A stretch of 64,000 nt of DNA from an uncultured Eubacteriales bacterium. Its GTDB lineage: Bacteria; Bacillota; Clostridia; Oscillospirales; UMGS1783. Shown piece after piece: positions 7,599-14,909 of this stretch (positions within the stretch are counted from its first letter, which is position 1; each line of letters opens with the position of its first letter). The notes under the pieces were generated by a model that was given only the letters and a program-made list of their open reading frames with translations, did not search any database and was not told the origin of the DNA. A program made the position numbers and the translations under genes. The stretch lies in the NCBI GenBank assembly GCA_934456365.1, contig CAKSHC010000009.1, positions 1-64,000 of the forward strand, in the 5' to 3' direction.

Positions 7599-8849
7599 TC
7601 AAGTGCTTTTTTCCTGCAAAGCCCGGCAAAGCGCTTCGCGCGCGCCGGTTTGATCGTCCCGCAGCAGCGCGTAGCGGTAAAACACACTTCCGCCATACCT
7701 CTCCCTCTCCCGGATCAGGCGCACCTGTGCGGCGATCTCCTCCGGGTCGTCCCAGCCGTATTCCTCCCGCCCCGCCTTATAAAAGGCGTGCCCGGCCAGA
7801 AGTTTGACCCCCGTTTGATCCACCGTTTTTTCCCACCAGTCATAAACCGTTTCAAACTCCACCCCCGGCTGGCTGCGCGTCCAGTAGATCTGCGGGCAGA
7901 TATAATCCAAAAGTCCCTCCTGCACCCAGGCGCGGGTGTCGGCGTAGAGATCCGAATAGGTTTCGATCCCCGCCGCCGTCGGGCTTCCCTGCGGATCGGA
8001 GGAGGCGTTTTGCCACACCGCAAAGGGCGCCACGCCAAAAGCCGCCCGCTCGTCGATCGAGCGGATCCGCTCGCTCACCGCGCGGATCAGCGCCGTCACA
8101 TTCTCCCGCCGCCACTCCGCCAGGCTCTTCTCGCCGCCCGAGGCCGCAAAGGCTTCCTCGTCGGCAAAGGCCGCGTCGCCCTGCGGATAGGGATAGAAAT
8201 AATCGTCGAAATGAATGCCGTCCACCGCATAATTTTCCAGGATTTCGCCTACCCCGTCGGCCACCAGCGCCCGCACACCCTCCACACCGGGGTTCCAGTA
8301 AAGGCAGCCGTCCGCATAGGAAACCACCCAGTCCGGGTGCCGGCGCGCCGGGCTCGATTCGGGAAGCTCCTCCAGCGCGGCCTTCGTGCTCACCCGCAAG
8401 GGATTGACCCAGGCATGAACCTCGATCCCCTTCGCGTGCGCCCGCTCCACGGCGTAGGTCAGCGGATCAAACCCGTCCGGCAGCTCGCGCGATGAAGAGA
8501 GATACGAAGACACCGGAAAAATCCCCGAGGCATATAAGGCGTCCGCGCAGGGGCGCACCTGCAAAAACACCGCGTTCATCCCCCACTGCGCCGTCCGGTC
8601 GATCAGATCGTCCAGCTCATTCTTCAATTCGTCGGCCGTCAGATCAGGCCGGGAGGGAAAATCCAGATTCCCGACCGACGCCGCCCACACCCCCAAAAGC
8701 GCCCGGTCCTCCTCCTGCTCCGGCGCAGGCTCGCTCGGCGGCGCAGACGGCTCGCCCGTCCCCCGCGGCAGCAGCAGCGCCCCCGCCACCAGCACCACGG
8801 CCAGCCCCAATCCCAAAAGCAGAGAAATCAGCAGATCCCTTCTTGTCAT
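7599..8849 (-). CDS. Membrane-anchored GHL10 (DUF187) glycoside hydrolase-like protein
   Basis: 416 residues. A short cytoplasmic MTRRD is followed by one hydrophobic anchor (residues about 6-28) and a Pro/Glu-rich linker, so the domain faces outward. The core GVWAASVGNLDFP, NAVFLQVRPCADALY, GIEVHAWVNPLRVS, VDGIHFDDYFYP and YICPQIYW matches the glycosyl hydrolase-like 10 TIM barrel, with HFDDYFYP carrying the acidic pair. Family members act on cell-wall or surface glycans, though few are characterised. ATG 8849 is chosen with AGGAG about 10 bp ahead; longer in-frame starts would run into the divergent copper ATPase gene. Confidence 0.9.
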   Translation of the reverse strand: MTRRDLLISLLLGLGLAVVLVAGALLLPRGTGEPSAPPSEPAPEQEEDRALLGVWAASVGNLDFPSRPDLTADELKNELDDLIDRTAQWGMNAVFLQVRPCADALYASGIFPVSSYLSSSRELPDGFDPLTYAVERAHAKGIEVHAWVNPLRVSTKAALEELPESSPARRHPDWVVSYADGCLYWNPGVEGVRALVADGVGEILENYAVDGIHFDDYFYPYPQGDAAFADEEAFAASGGEKSLAEWRRENVTALIRAVSERIRSIDERAAFGVAPFAVWQNASSDPQGSPTAAGIETYSDLYADTRAWVQEGLLDYICPQIYWTRSQPGVEFETVYDWWEKTVDQTGVKLLAGHAFYKAGREEYGWDDPEEIAAQVRLIRERERYGGSVFYRYALLRDDQTGAREALCRALQEKST

Positions 8850-8920
8850 CCTTGTCCCACTCCTTTTTTCTTCACTTTCCAAAAGGTATGCCCTTCCCCT
8901 AAAAAATAGACCAAACCCCC

Positions 8921-8948
8921 TTGCAAATTCTCCCAAACGGGGTATAAT
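8921..8948 (+). promoter_or_regulatory. Promoter of the copper ATPase gene
   Basis: TTGCAA 8921-8926, 16-bp spacer, TATAAT 8943-8948. The sequence GTATA is repeated at 8942 and 8971 around the start region, a possible but unproven metalloregulator site; no CopY or CsoR gene is nearby. Confidence 0.75.
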
Positions 8949-8981
8949 ATATACGACTTTGGTATACAAAAGGAGGTTCCC

Positions 8982-11201
8982 ATGAAAACCATCCGTTATA
9001 AAATCGGCGGGATGCACTGCGCCGCCTGCTCCACCGCGCTGCAGCGGGCCTTTTCGCGCAAGGCGGGGGTGAAGAGCGCCCTGGTCAACATCGCGACCGA
9101 AATCGCCGCAGTCGACTACGATGAAAAGCAGGTCACCCCGAGCGAGCTCGAGCAGGTGGTGAAAAAATGCGGCTTCTTCGTTGTCCACAGCGAGCAGGAC
9201 CTGGAAAGCGAGCGCGCCGCCTTAAAGCGCCGCTTTCTCCTCTGCCTCTGCCTGACCCTGCCGCTCTTTTATCTCTCGATGGGGCCGATGCTTTTCCATG
9301 CACCTCTTCCCTCCTTCCTTTCCATGCACCATTCCCCTGCCGTCTATGCCGTCGTGCAGGCGGTTTTGGCCGGCGCCGTGATGCTCATCTGCCACACCAC
9401 CTACCAGAGCGGCCTGCGCAACCTCTTTCGCCGGATGCCGAATATGGACAGCCTGATCGCCATCAGCACCCTGGCCGCCTATCTCTTCAGCGTGTATTCC
9501 TCGGTGCTCGTCTTTCTAGGCGATGCGAGCGCCGTCCACAGCCTCTATTTTGAAAGCTGCGGCATGATCCTCACCCTGGTGCTGCTCGGGAAAAATCTGG
9601 AGCTGCGCGCCAAGCGCCGCAGCGCCGACGCCATCCGCCGCCTGATCGACCTTTCTCCCAAAACGGCCACCCGCCTCGTAGACGGCAGGGAGGAAACGGT
9701 GCCCGCCGAAACGCTCCGGCCCGGCGACCTCTGCCTGGTTCGTCCCGGTGAGCAGATCCCGGCCGACGGCACGGTGGTCTCCGGGAAAAGCGCCGTGGAC
9801 GAATCCATGCTGACCGGCGAAAGCATCCCGGTGGATAAAGCGGAGGGCGACCCGGTTTCGGGCGCCACCCTCAACGCCGGCGGCAGCTTGACGGTGCGCG
9901 TCGAGCGGGTCGGGCGCGATACCGCCCTGGCGCAGATCATCGAGCTGATCGAAAACGCGCAGAACACCAAAGCCCCCATCGCCTCGCTGGCCGATCGGAT
10001 CGCCGGCATCTTTGTGCCCGTCGTCCTCACCATTGCCGCTTTGGCGGCCATCGCCTGGGCCATCACCGGGCGCGACGCCGCCTTCTGCCTCAATATCTTC
10101 GTTTCGGTTTTAGCCATCGCCTGCCCCTGCGCTCTCGGCCTCGCCACCCCGACCTCCATCCTCGTCGGCTCAGGCCGCGCCGCCAAAAACGGAATCCTCT
10201 TCAAAAACGCCGCCGCCATGGAACGCATCCATGACGCCCGCTATGTTGTGTTCGATAAAACCGGCACCCTCACCGAGGGCAAGCCCCGCGTGACCGACTG
10301 CCGGGGCAGCGATGAGGCCGTTGCCCGGGCCGCCGCCCTCGAAACGCTTTCCGAGCATCCTCTCGGCCAGGCCATCGCCGCCTATGCCAAAGAGAAAAGC
10401 CTTTCTCTCCCCGTCTGTTCCGATTTCTCCGCCGTCACCGGCAACGGCATCCGCGGCAAGGCAAACGGCGCCTCCCTGCTGATCGGCAAAGCCGAATTTA
10501 TACAGGCGGAGGGAGTGGATCTCGCCGGCTGGAAAGAAACCCTTGCCTCCTGGGAAAAGGAAGGGAAAACCGCGCTTTTGGCGGCGGAGGAAGGAAAGGT
10601 CAGCGCCGCCTTCGCCCTGCTCGACACCCTGCGCCCCGACGCCGCGCAGGCCGTTGCTTTGCTGAAAAAGAGGGGGCTGATCCCCTGCCTGCTCACCGGC
10701 GACAGCGCCGCTACCGCCCGCGCCCTCTCGGCGGCGGCCGGCATCGATCCGGAAAACGTGCGCGCCCGCCAGCTGCCGGGCGATAAGGTCGCCGCTGTGG
10801 AGGAGCTCAAAAAGAAGGGCGTTGTCCTCATGGTCGGCGACGGCATCAACGACGCCCCCGCCCTCACGGCCGCCGATGTGGGGATCGCCGTGGGCAGCGG
10901 AACCGATGTGGCCGTGGAAAGCGCCGACGTGGTGCTGATGCGCAGCTCGCTGTTCGACGTGGTGTGCGCCTGCTCCATCGGCCGGGCCACCATCCGCAAC
11001 GTGCGCCAGAACCTCTTCTGGGCCTTCCTCTACAACACCATCGGCATCCCCGTTGCCGCCGGGCTTTTAGCCCTCTTCGGCGGGCCGCTTCTCTCTCCCA
11101 TGCTCGCCGCCGCAGCCATGAGCCTTTCCTCGGTTTCGGTTGTGACCAATGCCCTGCGGCTCAACATCGTCCGCCTCGACCGGGATATTCCGAAAGACTG
11201 A
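8982..11201 (+). CDS. copA: Copper-exporting P1B-type ATPase
   Basis: 739 residues. One N-terminal heavy-metal domain with GMHCAAC (Cys13, Cys16), then transmembrane helices, actuator motif TGES (278-281), the membrane CPC motif (381-383), phosphorylation site DKTGT (425-429, Asp425), HP (459-460) and hinge GDGIND (619-624). The last two helices hold YN (FLYNTIGIP) and MxxSS (MSLSSVSVV), which in P1B-1 pumps define Cu(I) selectivity. It exports Cu(I) from the cytoplasm using ATP. A GGAGG site lies 7 bp ahead of the ATG. No copZ chaperone or copper regulator is adjacent, so it seems a one-gene unit with its own promoter and terminator. Confidence 0.97.
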   Translation: MKTIRYKIGGMHCAACSTALQRAFSRKAGVKSALVNIATEIAAVDYDEKQVTPSELEQVVKKCGFFVVHSEQDLESERAALKRRFLLCLCLTLPLFYLSMGPMLFHAPLPSFLSMHHSPAVYAVVQAVLAGAVMLICHTTYQSGLRNLFRRMPNMDSLIAISTLAAYLFSVYSSVLVFLGDASAVHSLYFESCGMILTLVLLGKNLELRAKRRSADAIRRLIDLSPKTATRLVDGREETVPAETLRPGDLCLVRPGEQIPADGTVVSGKSAVDESMLTGESIPVDKAEGDPVSGATLNAGGSLTVRVERVGRDTALAQIIELIENAQNTKAPIASLADRIAGIFVPVVLTIAALAAIAWAITGRDAAFCLNIFVSVLAIACPCALGLATPTSILVGSGRAAKNGILFKNAAAMERIHDARYVVFDKTGTLTEGKPRVTDCRGSDEAVARAAALETLSEHPLGQAIAAYAKEKSLSLPVCSDFSAVTGNGIRGKANGASLLIGKAEFIQAEGVDLAGWKETLASWEKEGKTALLAAEEGKVSAAFALLDTLRPDAAQAVALLKKRGLIPCLLTGDSAATARALSAAAGIDPENVRARQLPGDKVAAVEELKKKGVVLMVGDGINDAPALTAADVGIAVGSGTDVAVESADVVLMRSSLFDVVCACSIGRATIRNVRQNLFWAFLYNTIGIPVAAGLLALFGGPLLSPMLAAAAMSLSSVSVVTNALRLNIVRLDRDIPKD

Positions 11202-11206
11202 AAAAA

Positions 11207-11243
11207 AGAGATCGGCTTTCCGAAAGAAAGCCGATCTTTTTTC
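11207..11243. terminator. Bidirectional terminator between copA and the spore genes
   Basis: GATCGGCTTTC-cgaaa-GAAAGCCGATC, flanked by A-tract and T-tract, so it can serve the rightward copA and the leftward spoIIP unit. Confidence 0.88.
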
Positions 11244-11421
11244 AAAAGCTCCATTCCCTCCCCCAAACGGTCACATGATCGGGTGCGATCTCAAAAAAGG
11301 TTTGCCCGGCCATGCGGGGGATGGCGCAGGAGGATCGCTCGTGCACCAGATAAAGCGCCAGAAAAAAGAGCGCCAGCGCCAGGATCGCGCAGAATCCCCG
11401 GAAAAAGAGCCGCAGCTTCAT
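11242..11421 (-). CDS. Small single-pass membrane protein (59 residues) coupled to spoIIP
   Basis: Translates as MKLRLFFRGFCAILALALFF (residues 1-20) continuing LALYLVHERSS, then a 30-residue polar tail ending WGREWSF. It is a short basic N-terminus, one membrane helix (about 7-27) and an outer tail. The ATG at 11421 lies one base after the spoIIP stop (TAAGATG), with GGGAGG at the end of spoIIP as its ribosome site, so it is translationally coupled. Its stop lies at the edge of the terminator stem. I do not recognise the family. Context suggests a sporulation-membrane role, perhaps an accessory of SpoIIP, but that is inference. Confidence 0.7.
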   Translation of the reverse strand: MKLRLFFRGFCAILALALFFLALYLVHERSSCAIPRMAGQTFFEIAPDHVTVWGREWSF

Positions 11422-11422
11422 C

Positions 11423-12517
11423 TTATCCTCCCTTCATCCCGTTGAGGGCCAAGGCTATGTAGAAAGCGGCGCGCTTGGCCTCGGTCAGCGTGTTGCCGGT
11501 CGTGCCCACCTCGATCAGGATCGCGCCCGGCGAACGGTACTGGTTATAGCTCGAGGCATAAACCATCATCGCCCGCGTCATTCCGGGGCAGATCCGCTCC
11601 AGAGATTCCTGAAGCGACGCGCCGAAGCAAAGATTTTCCTGCCAGTGGGGGTTGTCGTCGTCTTCTCCGTCGCCCACCCCGCACACCAGCATCACCTGCG
11701 CCACATCCAGCCCCGCCTTCTCCACCACCGGCCGGTATTTCCCGCCGTTTGCGGAATAGATGGCGTCGCGGTGCAGATCGATCAGCACGCTCAAAGAGGG
11801 ATACTGCTCCAGGTACGCCGCCAGCGCGTCGTCGCTGCGGTAGTAGGCGCCGGTGTAGCTCTGATCGAAGCAGTCGGTGCAGTGGAGGGTGGAAATCCCG
11901 CAGGCCTCCAGCGTCTGCTTCAGAACCTCGCCCACCGCCACAACGCTTTTGGCCGGATCGTTCCCGTGGGTCACCTCGGGATCGGCAAAGGCCTCGCCCG
12001 TGTCGTTGTAGGTTTCGCGGGAATGGGTGTGGTAGATCAGCACCCGGGGCTCATCCCCCGAAAGCGCGGGCGGCCGGTAGCCGGCCATCAGCTCGGAGAG
12101 ATCAAACTCCAGCCCCGATCGGTTCTTGATGTAGCCCCCGCCCCACTCCAGAAGCCCGTCGCCGCCCGCCGGGTGCAGATCCGTCGCCCAGATCGGATGC
12201 AGATCCTCCCCCGTCAGCTCCGGAAAAACCTCGTCGCCGGAAAGGGATTCCAGGATGCCGTCCACCGTCGCCGGGCGCGGCGACAGCCCGAAAAAGCTCT
12301 CCCAAAAGGAGGAAGCCCGCACAGGCTCCTTCCCCGCCGCGCTGGAAAAGGGGCCCAAAGCCGCCGCGCTGATGCGCGTGGCGGCGCTGTCCGAGCCCCG
12401 CAGAATGGGCGCGCCCGCCCGCAGCGCCGCCTGCCGCCCGGACGGCGTGCAAAACCCCACGGATACCACACAAACGCAGCACACCGCAAGCGCCGCCCAG
12501 CCCTTTCGCCTGTCCAC
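11423..12517 (-). CDS. spoIIP: Stage II sporulation protein P (peptidoglycan amidase/endopeptidase)
   Basis: 364 residues with an N-terminal membrane anchor. Family motifs appear in order: VLIYHTHSRETYND (zinc ligand His in YHTH), SVLIDLHRDA, and GAILIEVGTTGNTLTEAKRAA. SpoIIP, with SpoIID and SpoIIM, degrades septal peptidoglycan to drive engulfment of the forespore. The start is GTG at 12517, supported by GAGGTG 7 bp ahead; an ATG at 12524 is out of frame. It lies 42 bp downstream of gpr, the same gpr-spoIIP pairing found in Bacillus and many Clostridia, and is followed by a coupled 59-residue membrane protein. Confidence 0.95.
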   Translation of the reverse strand: MDRRKGWAALAVCCVCVVSVGFCTPSGRQAALRAGAPILRGSDSAATRISAAALGPFSSAAGKEPVRASSFWESFFGLSPRPATVDGILESLSGDEVFPELTGEDLHPIWATDLHPAGGDGLLEWGGGYIKNRSGLEFDLSELMAGYRPPALSGDEPRVLIYHTHSRETYNDTGEAFADPEVTHGNDPAKSVVAVGEVLKQTLEACGISTLHCTDCFDQSYTGAYYRSDDALAAYLEQYPSLSVLIDLHRDAIYSANGGKYRPVVEKAGLDVAQVMLVCGVGDGEDDDNPHWQENLCFGASLQESLERICPGMTRAMMVYASSYNQYRSPGAILIEVGTTGNTLTEAKRAAFYIALALNGMKGG

Positions 12518-12559
12518 CCCGCATCACCTCGCAAGCAGTATACGCCGCTTACTGCCGCC

Positions 12560-13408
12560 TTATGATAAAAGGCTGTCCATATCCTCCACCGAAAGCCCCT
12601 TGTGGGCGTAGCGGTTGATGGCATAGCCCAGCAAACGCGCCGCGCGCCCCACTAAAAGATCGATGTTTTTCGGGGTCACGATCAGCCCGCGGTCCTCGCC
12701 CCCGGAAAGAGCCCCCGCCGAAATCACCATCGGGATCCCGATGGCCAGAACCGGCAGATGCAGCGTGGCGGGCGAAAGCTCGATGCGCCGGTTGCCGATC
12801 CCGCTGCCGGGCGCGATGCCCGTGTTGGAAAGCTGCACGGTGGAGCATAGCCGCTCCGGATCGAGCGCCGCCAGCGAATCGATCACGATCACCGCCCGCG
12901 GCTTCACCTTCTCGGTGATCGCCAGTACAATATCCCCGCTTTCCAGCCCCGTCTGCCCCAAAACGCCGGGCGAAAGCGCCGCCACTTCGCCCAAAGACAG
13001 GCGGGAAAACAGCTCGGGCGCCTCCCGGCGAATGTGGCGCGAAGCGATGATGTGGGAAACGGCCCGCGGCCCCAGCGCGTCGGGCGTGATCTCCAGATTC
13101 CCAAGCCCCACCACAAACAAAAGCCCCTCCTCGGGCGGGCCTAAAAGCGAGCGCAGCTGGGAGGCGATGGCGTCGAGCATGGAGAGAAAGGCGTCGCCGT
13201 CCGCCGATTCCAGCCCCTTGCACTCGACCGTGCAGTAGATCCCGGGCGGCTTCCCCACAGCCTGCGAGGTTTTCTCATCCTCCACCGTCATCCGGCGGAT
13301 TTTTACCCCGTTTCTCATGAAATCGCTTGACAGAAGCCCCCGGTTCGAGTATAATTCTGGTTGTGCGTCTATGCGTTCGCAAAGAAGGTCGGTGCGCGGA
13401 TCGCTCAT
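12560..13408 (-). CDS. gpr: Germination protease GPR
   Basis: 282 residues. RTDL at 5-8 followed by the GPR core (SSDFMRNGVKIRRMTVEDE, LLFVVGLGNLEITPDALGPRAV, AVIVIDSLAALDPERLCSTV, LSNTGIAPGSGIGNRR, VLAIGIPMVISAGAL). GPR cleaves small acid-soluble spore proteins at germination after self-removal of a propeptide at RTD/L. Here that would leave only about 7 residues of propeptide, shorter than in Bacillus. ATG 13408 has AGAGGTG 8-9 bp ahead; the frame stays open upstream over rpsT but lacks sense. A weak sigma-G-like element (GCATA, 18 bp, CACACTG) lies 20-50 bp upstream on the minus strand. A consensus rightward promoter lies inside the gene near its 5' end. Confidence 0.96.
   Translation of the reverse strand: MSDPRTDLLCERIDAQPELYSNRGLLSSDFMRNGVKIRRMTVEDEKTSQAVGKPPGIYCTVECKGLESADGDAFLSMLDAIASQLRSLLGPPEEGLLFVVGLGNLEITPDALGPRAVSHIIASRHIRREAPELFSRLSLGEVAALSPGVLGQTGLESGDIVLAITEKVKPRAVIVIDSLAALDPERLCSTVQLSNTGIAPGSGIGNRRIELSPATLHLPVLAIGIPMVISAGALSGGEDRGLIVTPKNIDLLVGRAARLLGYAINRYAHKGLSVEDMDSLLS
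13327..13355 (+). promoter_or_regulatory. Perfect consensus sigma-A promoter antisense to the gpr 5' end
   Basis: TTGACA 13327-13332, exactly 17 bp, TATAAT 13350-13355 on the plus strand, inside gpr codons 18-28. It would start RNA near 13362, cross the gpr ribosome site in antisense and continue into rpsT. Confidence 0.75.
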
Positions 13409-13476
13409 ATCTGATTCACCTCTCAGATCAGTGTGGGCCGGATCGGCGGGTTTTATGCGTTTTTTCGCCAAAGCCC

Positions 13477-13506
13477 TTGACAGCGCAGCTTTTTTGCGAG
13501 TATAAT
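13477..13506 (+). promoter_or_regulatory. Sigma-A promoter of rpsT
   Basis: TTGACA 13477-13482, 18-bp spacer, TATAAT 13501-13506, 33 bp before the rpsT start. Its core closely resembles the promoter at 13327-13355 (both read CTTGACAG...GAGTATAAT). Confidence 0.88.
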
Positions 13507-13538
13507 AGGCGCAGAATAAAAAAGAGAGGTATAGAAAG

Positions 13539-13805
13539 TTGCCGAATATCAAATCCGCCAAGAAGAGAGTCAAGACCACTGAGATCAAGACCCTCCGCAA
13601 TAAAAGCATCAAATCCGATATGAAGACCGCCATCAAGAAGGTCGATGCCGCCATCGCCGAAGGCAATCAGAAGGAGCTCGAGCCCACCTTCCGCGCCGCT
13701 GTGAAAACCATCGATCAGGCCGCTGCCAAGGGCATTCTCAAGAAGAACACCGCTTCCCGCAAGAAGTCCCAGCTGACCCTGAAGGTCAATAAGGTTTCCG
13801 AATAA
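13539..13805 (+). CDS. rpsT: 30S ribosomal protein S20
   Basis: 88 residues, rich in Lys: LPNIKSAKKRVKTTEIKTLR at the start (first codon read as Met) and NTASRKKSQLTLKVN at the end. S20 binds 16S rRNA early in 30S assembly. The only sensible start is TTG at 13539, with AGAGAGG 9-10 bp ahead; there is no ATG until well into the conserved core. A UUG start is also known for rpsT of E. coli, where it limits expression and supports autoregulation. It has its own promoter and terminator. Confidence 0.97.
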   Translation: MPNIKSAKKRVKTTEIKTLRNKSIKSDMKTAIKKVDAAIAEGNQKELEPTFRAAVKTIDQAAAKGILKKNTASRKKSQLTLKVNKVSE

Positions 13806-13813
13806 ATTCGCTT

Positions 13814-13845
13814 CAAAAAAGAGCACCCGTCAGGGTGCTCTTTTT
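13814..13845. terminator. Bidirectional terminator rpsT / DUF3793
   Basis: AAAAAAGAGCACCC-gtca-GGGTGCTCTTTTT, symmetrical A and T tracts, between convergent genes. Confidence 0.9.
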
Positions 13846-13851
13846 GCATTC

Positions 13852-14400
13852 TTATCCGGCCACCGTCAGCTGCTCGACCGAGCGCCCGTCGGCATATTTT
13901 CGCAAATAAACGGCCGTGCACTTCTCAAAGCGCGCAAATTGCCGTCGCGCCGCGCTCTCGTCGCCATACACCTTCCAGCAGCCCACGCACTTGCAGCCCC
14001 GGCCTCCGTGCTGCATAAAGCCCTGCACATCCGCCGGCGGATATCCGATAAACAAGCCGATCTCATGCGGAAAATCCTTTTCCTCCCGCAGCCGGCGCAT
14101 CAGACGCTCCACACACCGGGCCTCTCCCGGCTGATATCCTTCCTGAAGCAAAACCCGGCTCGCTTCGCCGTTTTGCAAATCTTTTTTCAGCTTTTCCGGG
14201 CGATACACGTAAACCAAAGCCCGATTTTCCCGCACCCGCAATGGGATCACCCGCAGCCCCTTCTTGCCCAGCCGCCGGTTCCACGCGCGCAGATTACCCA
14301 GCATCTCCTGCGTGCTCCCATAGGGGCAGGTCAGCAGGCTCCCCGTTTTCAATCCGGCCAGCGTCGGCGCGCAGTAGCGCAGCATCATCTCTTCCGACAT
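13852..14400 (-). CDS. DUF3793 family protein
   Basis: 182 residues. Typical DUF3793 pieces: LRYCAPTLAGLKTGSLLTCP near the start, LVYVYRPEKL, FPHEIGLFIGYPPADVQGF in the middle, and GCKCVGCWKVYGDESAA with a CxxC-like CKCVGC motif. The family's biochemistry is unknown; in Clostridia it is often found beside ferrous-iron uptake or flavodoxin genes. Here it is alone, but its promoter carries an iron-box-like palindrome (14434-14451). ATG 14400 has an AGGAGG site 7 bp ahead; an in-frame start at 14418 lies upstream of the ribosome site. Confidence 0.88.
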   Translation of the reverse strand: MSEEMMLRYCAPTLAGLKTGSLLTCPYGSTQEMLGNLRAWNRRLGKKGLRVIPLRVRENRALVYVYRPEKLKKDLQNGEASRVLLQEGYQPGEARCVERLMRRLREEKDFPHEIGLFIGYPPADVQGFMQHGGRGCKCVGCWKVYGDESAARRQFARFEKCTAVYLRKYADGRSVEQLTVAG

Positions 14401-14433
14401 ACCATCCCTCCTTCCCAAACCTTCGGGAATTTG

Positions 14434-14451
14434 CAGTTAGCTATCGCTAAC
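14434..14451. promoter_or_regulatory. Perfect palindrome AGTTAGC-tatc-GCTAACT, candidate metal-regulator operator
   Basis: 7-bp arms with 4-bp centre, located between the -10 box (14459-14464) and the ribosome site of the DUF3793 gene. The TTAGC/GCTAA arms resemble DtxR/IdeR-type iron boxes. The position just downstream of -10 fits repression. Confidence 0.6.
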
Positions 14452-14458
14452 TATGGAT

Positions 14459-14487
14459 AGTATATCCGATTTTCCCGCGCCTGTCAA
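14459..14487 (-). promoter_or_regulatory. Promoter of the DUF3793 gene
   Basis: Minus strand TTGACA (14482-14487), 17-bp spacer, TATACT (14459-14464). The -35 overlaps the last codons of aroQ. Confidence 0.82.
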
Positions 14488-14909
14488 GCCCCTCGGGCCG
14501 CCAGAAAGCGAATCGCCTTGCGGTAGCTTTCAAAGCCCTCGCCCTGAAAGGTCGCCGCGCAGACATCGCGCAGATAAGAAACCCGGCGAAAGGGCTCCCG
14601 GGTTTCCAGATCGGTCAGATGCACCTCCACACAGGGAATCGCAATGGCTGCGCAGGCGTCGCGCAGAGCAACCGAGGTGTGGGTGTATCCCCCCGCGTTG
14701 AGGACAGCACCGGCCGCGTCGGTCTGCTGCAAAGCGTCGATCAGCGCGCCCTCGTGGTTCGACTGCCGGATTTCCAGGGAAATTCCAAGCTCCTCCGCCA
14801 GGCTTTCCAGCTCGGCGCAAAGATCCCCGTAGGTTGCCGTGCCGTAGATTTCTGGCTCGCGCCGCCCCAGGAGGTTCAGGTTGGGGCCGTTGAGAACGAG
14901 TATTTTCAT
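14484..14909 (-). CDS. aroQ: Type II 3-dehydroquinate dehydratase
   Basis: 141 residues, the normal size. MKILVLNGPNLNLLGRREPEIYG contains the catalytic loop (Asn, Arg, Tyr), and RQSNHEGALIDALQ, VLNAGGYTHTSVALRDA and CVEVHLTD (with the catalytic His) complete the family signature. It removes water from 3-dehydroquinate to give 3-dehydroshikimate, step three of the shikimate pathway. The ATG overlaps the stop of the upstream fusion gene by four bases (ATGA). It is the last gene of the long leftward operon. No clear terminator follows; the DUF3793 promoter begins here instead. Confidence 0.97.
   Translation of the reverse strand: MKILVLNGPNLNLLGRREPEIYGTATYGDLCAELESLAEELGISLEIRQSNHEGALIDALQQTDAAGAVLNAGGYTHTSVALRDACAAIAIPCVEVHLTDLETREPFRRVSYLRDVCAATFQGEGFESYRKAIRFLAARGA

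Noticed and set aside
5497..7653. A rightward 718-codon open frame across the phosphodiesterase and yebC genes
   Set aside because: It is the complement of two well-supported leftward genes in GC-rich DNA; its translation is Arg/Gly/His-rich, with no family motif.
13409..13666. Longer N-terminus for GPR from the in-frame start at 13666
   Set aside because: It would run antisense through rpsT and its promoter; ATG 13408 has a ribosome site and the standard GPR start.
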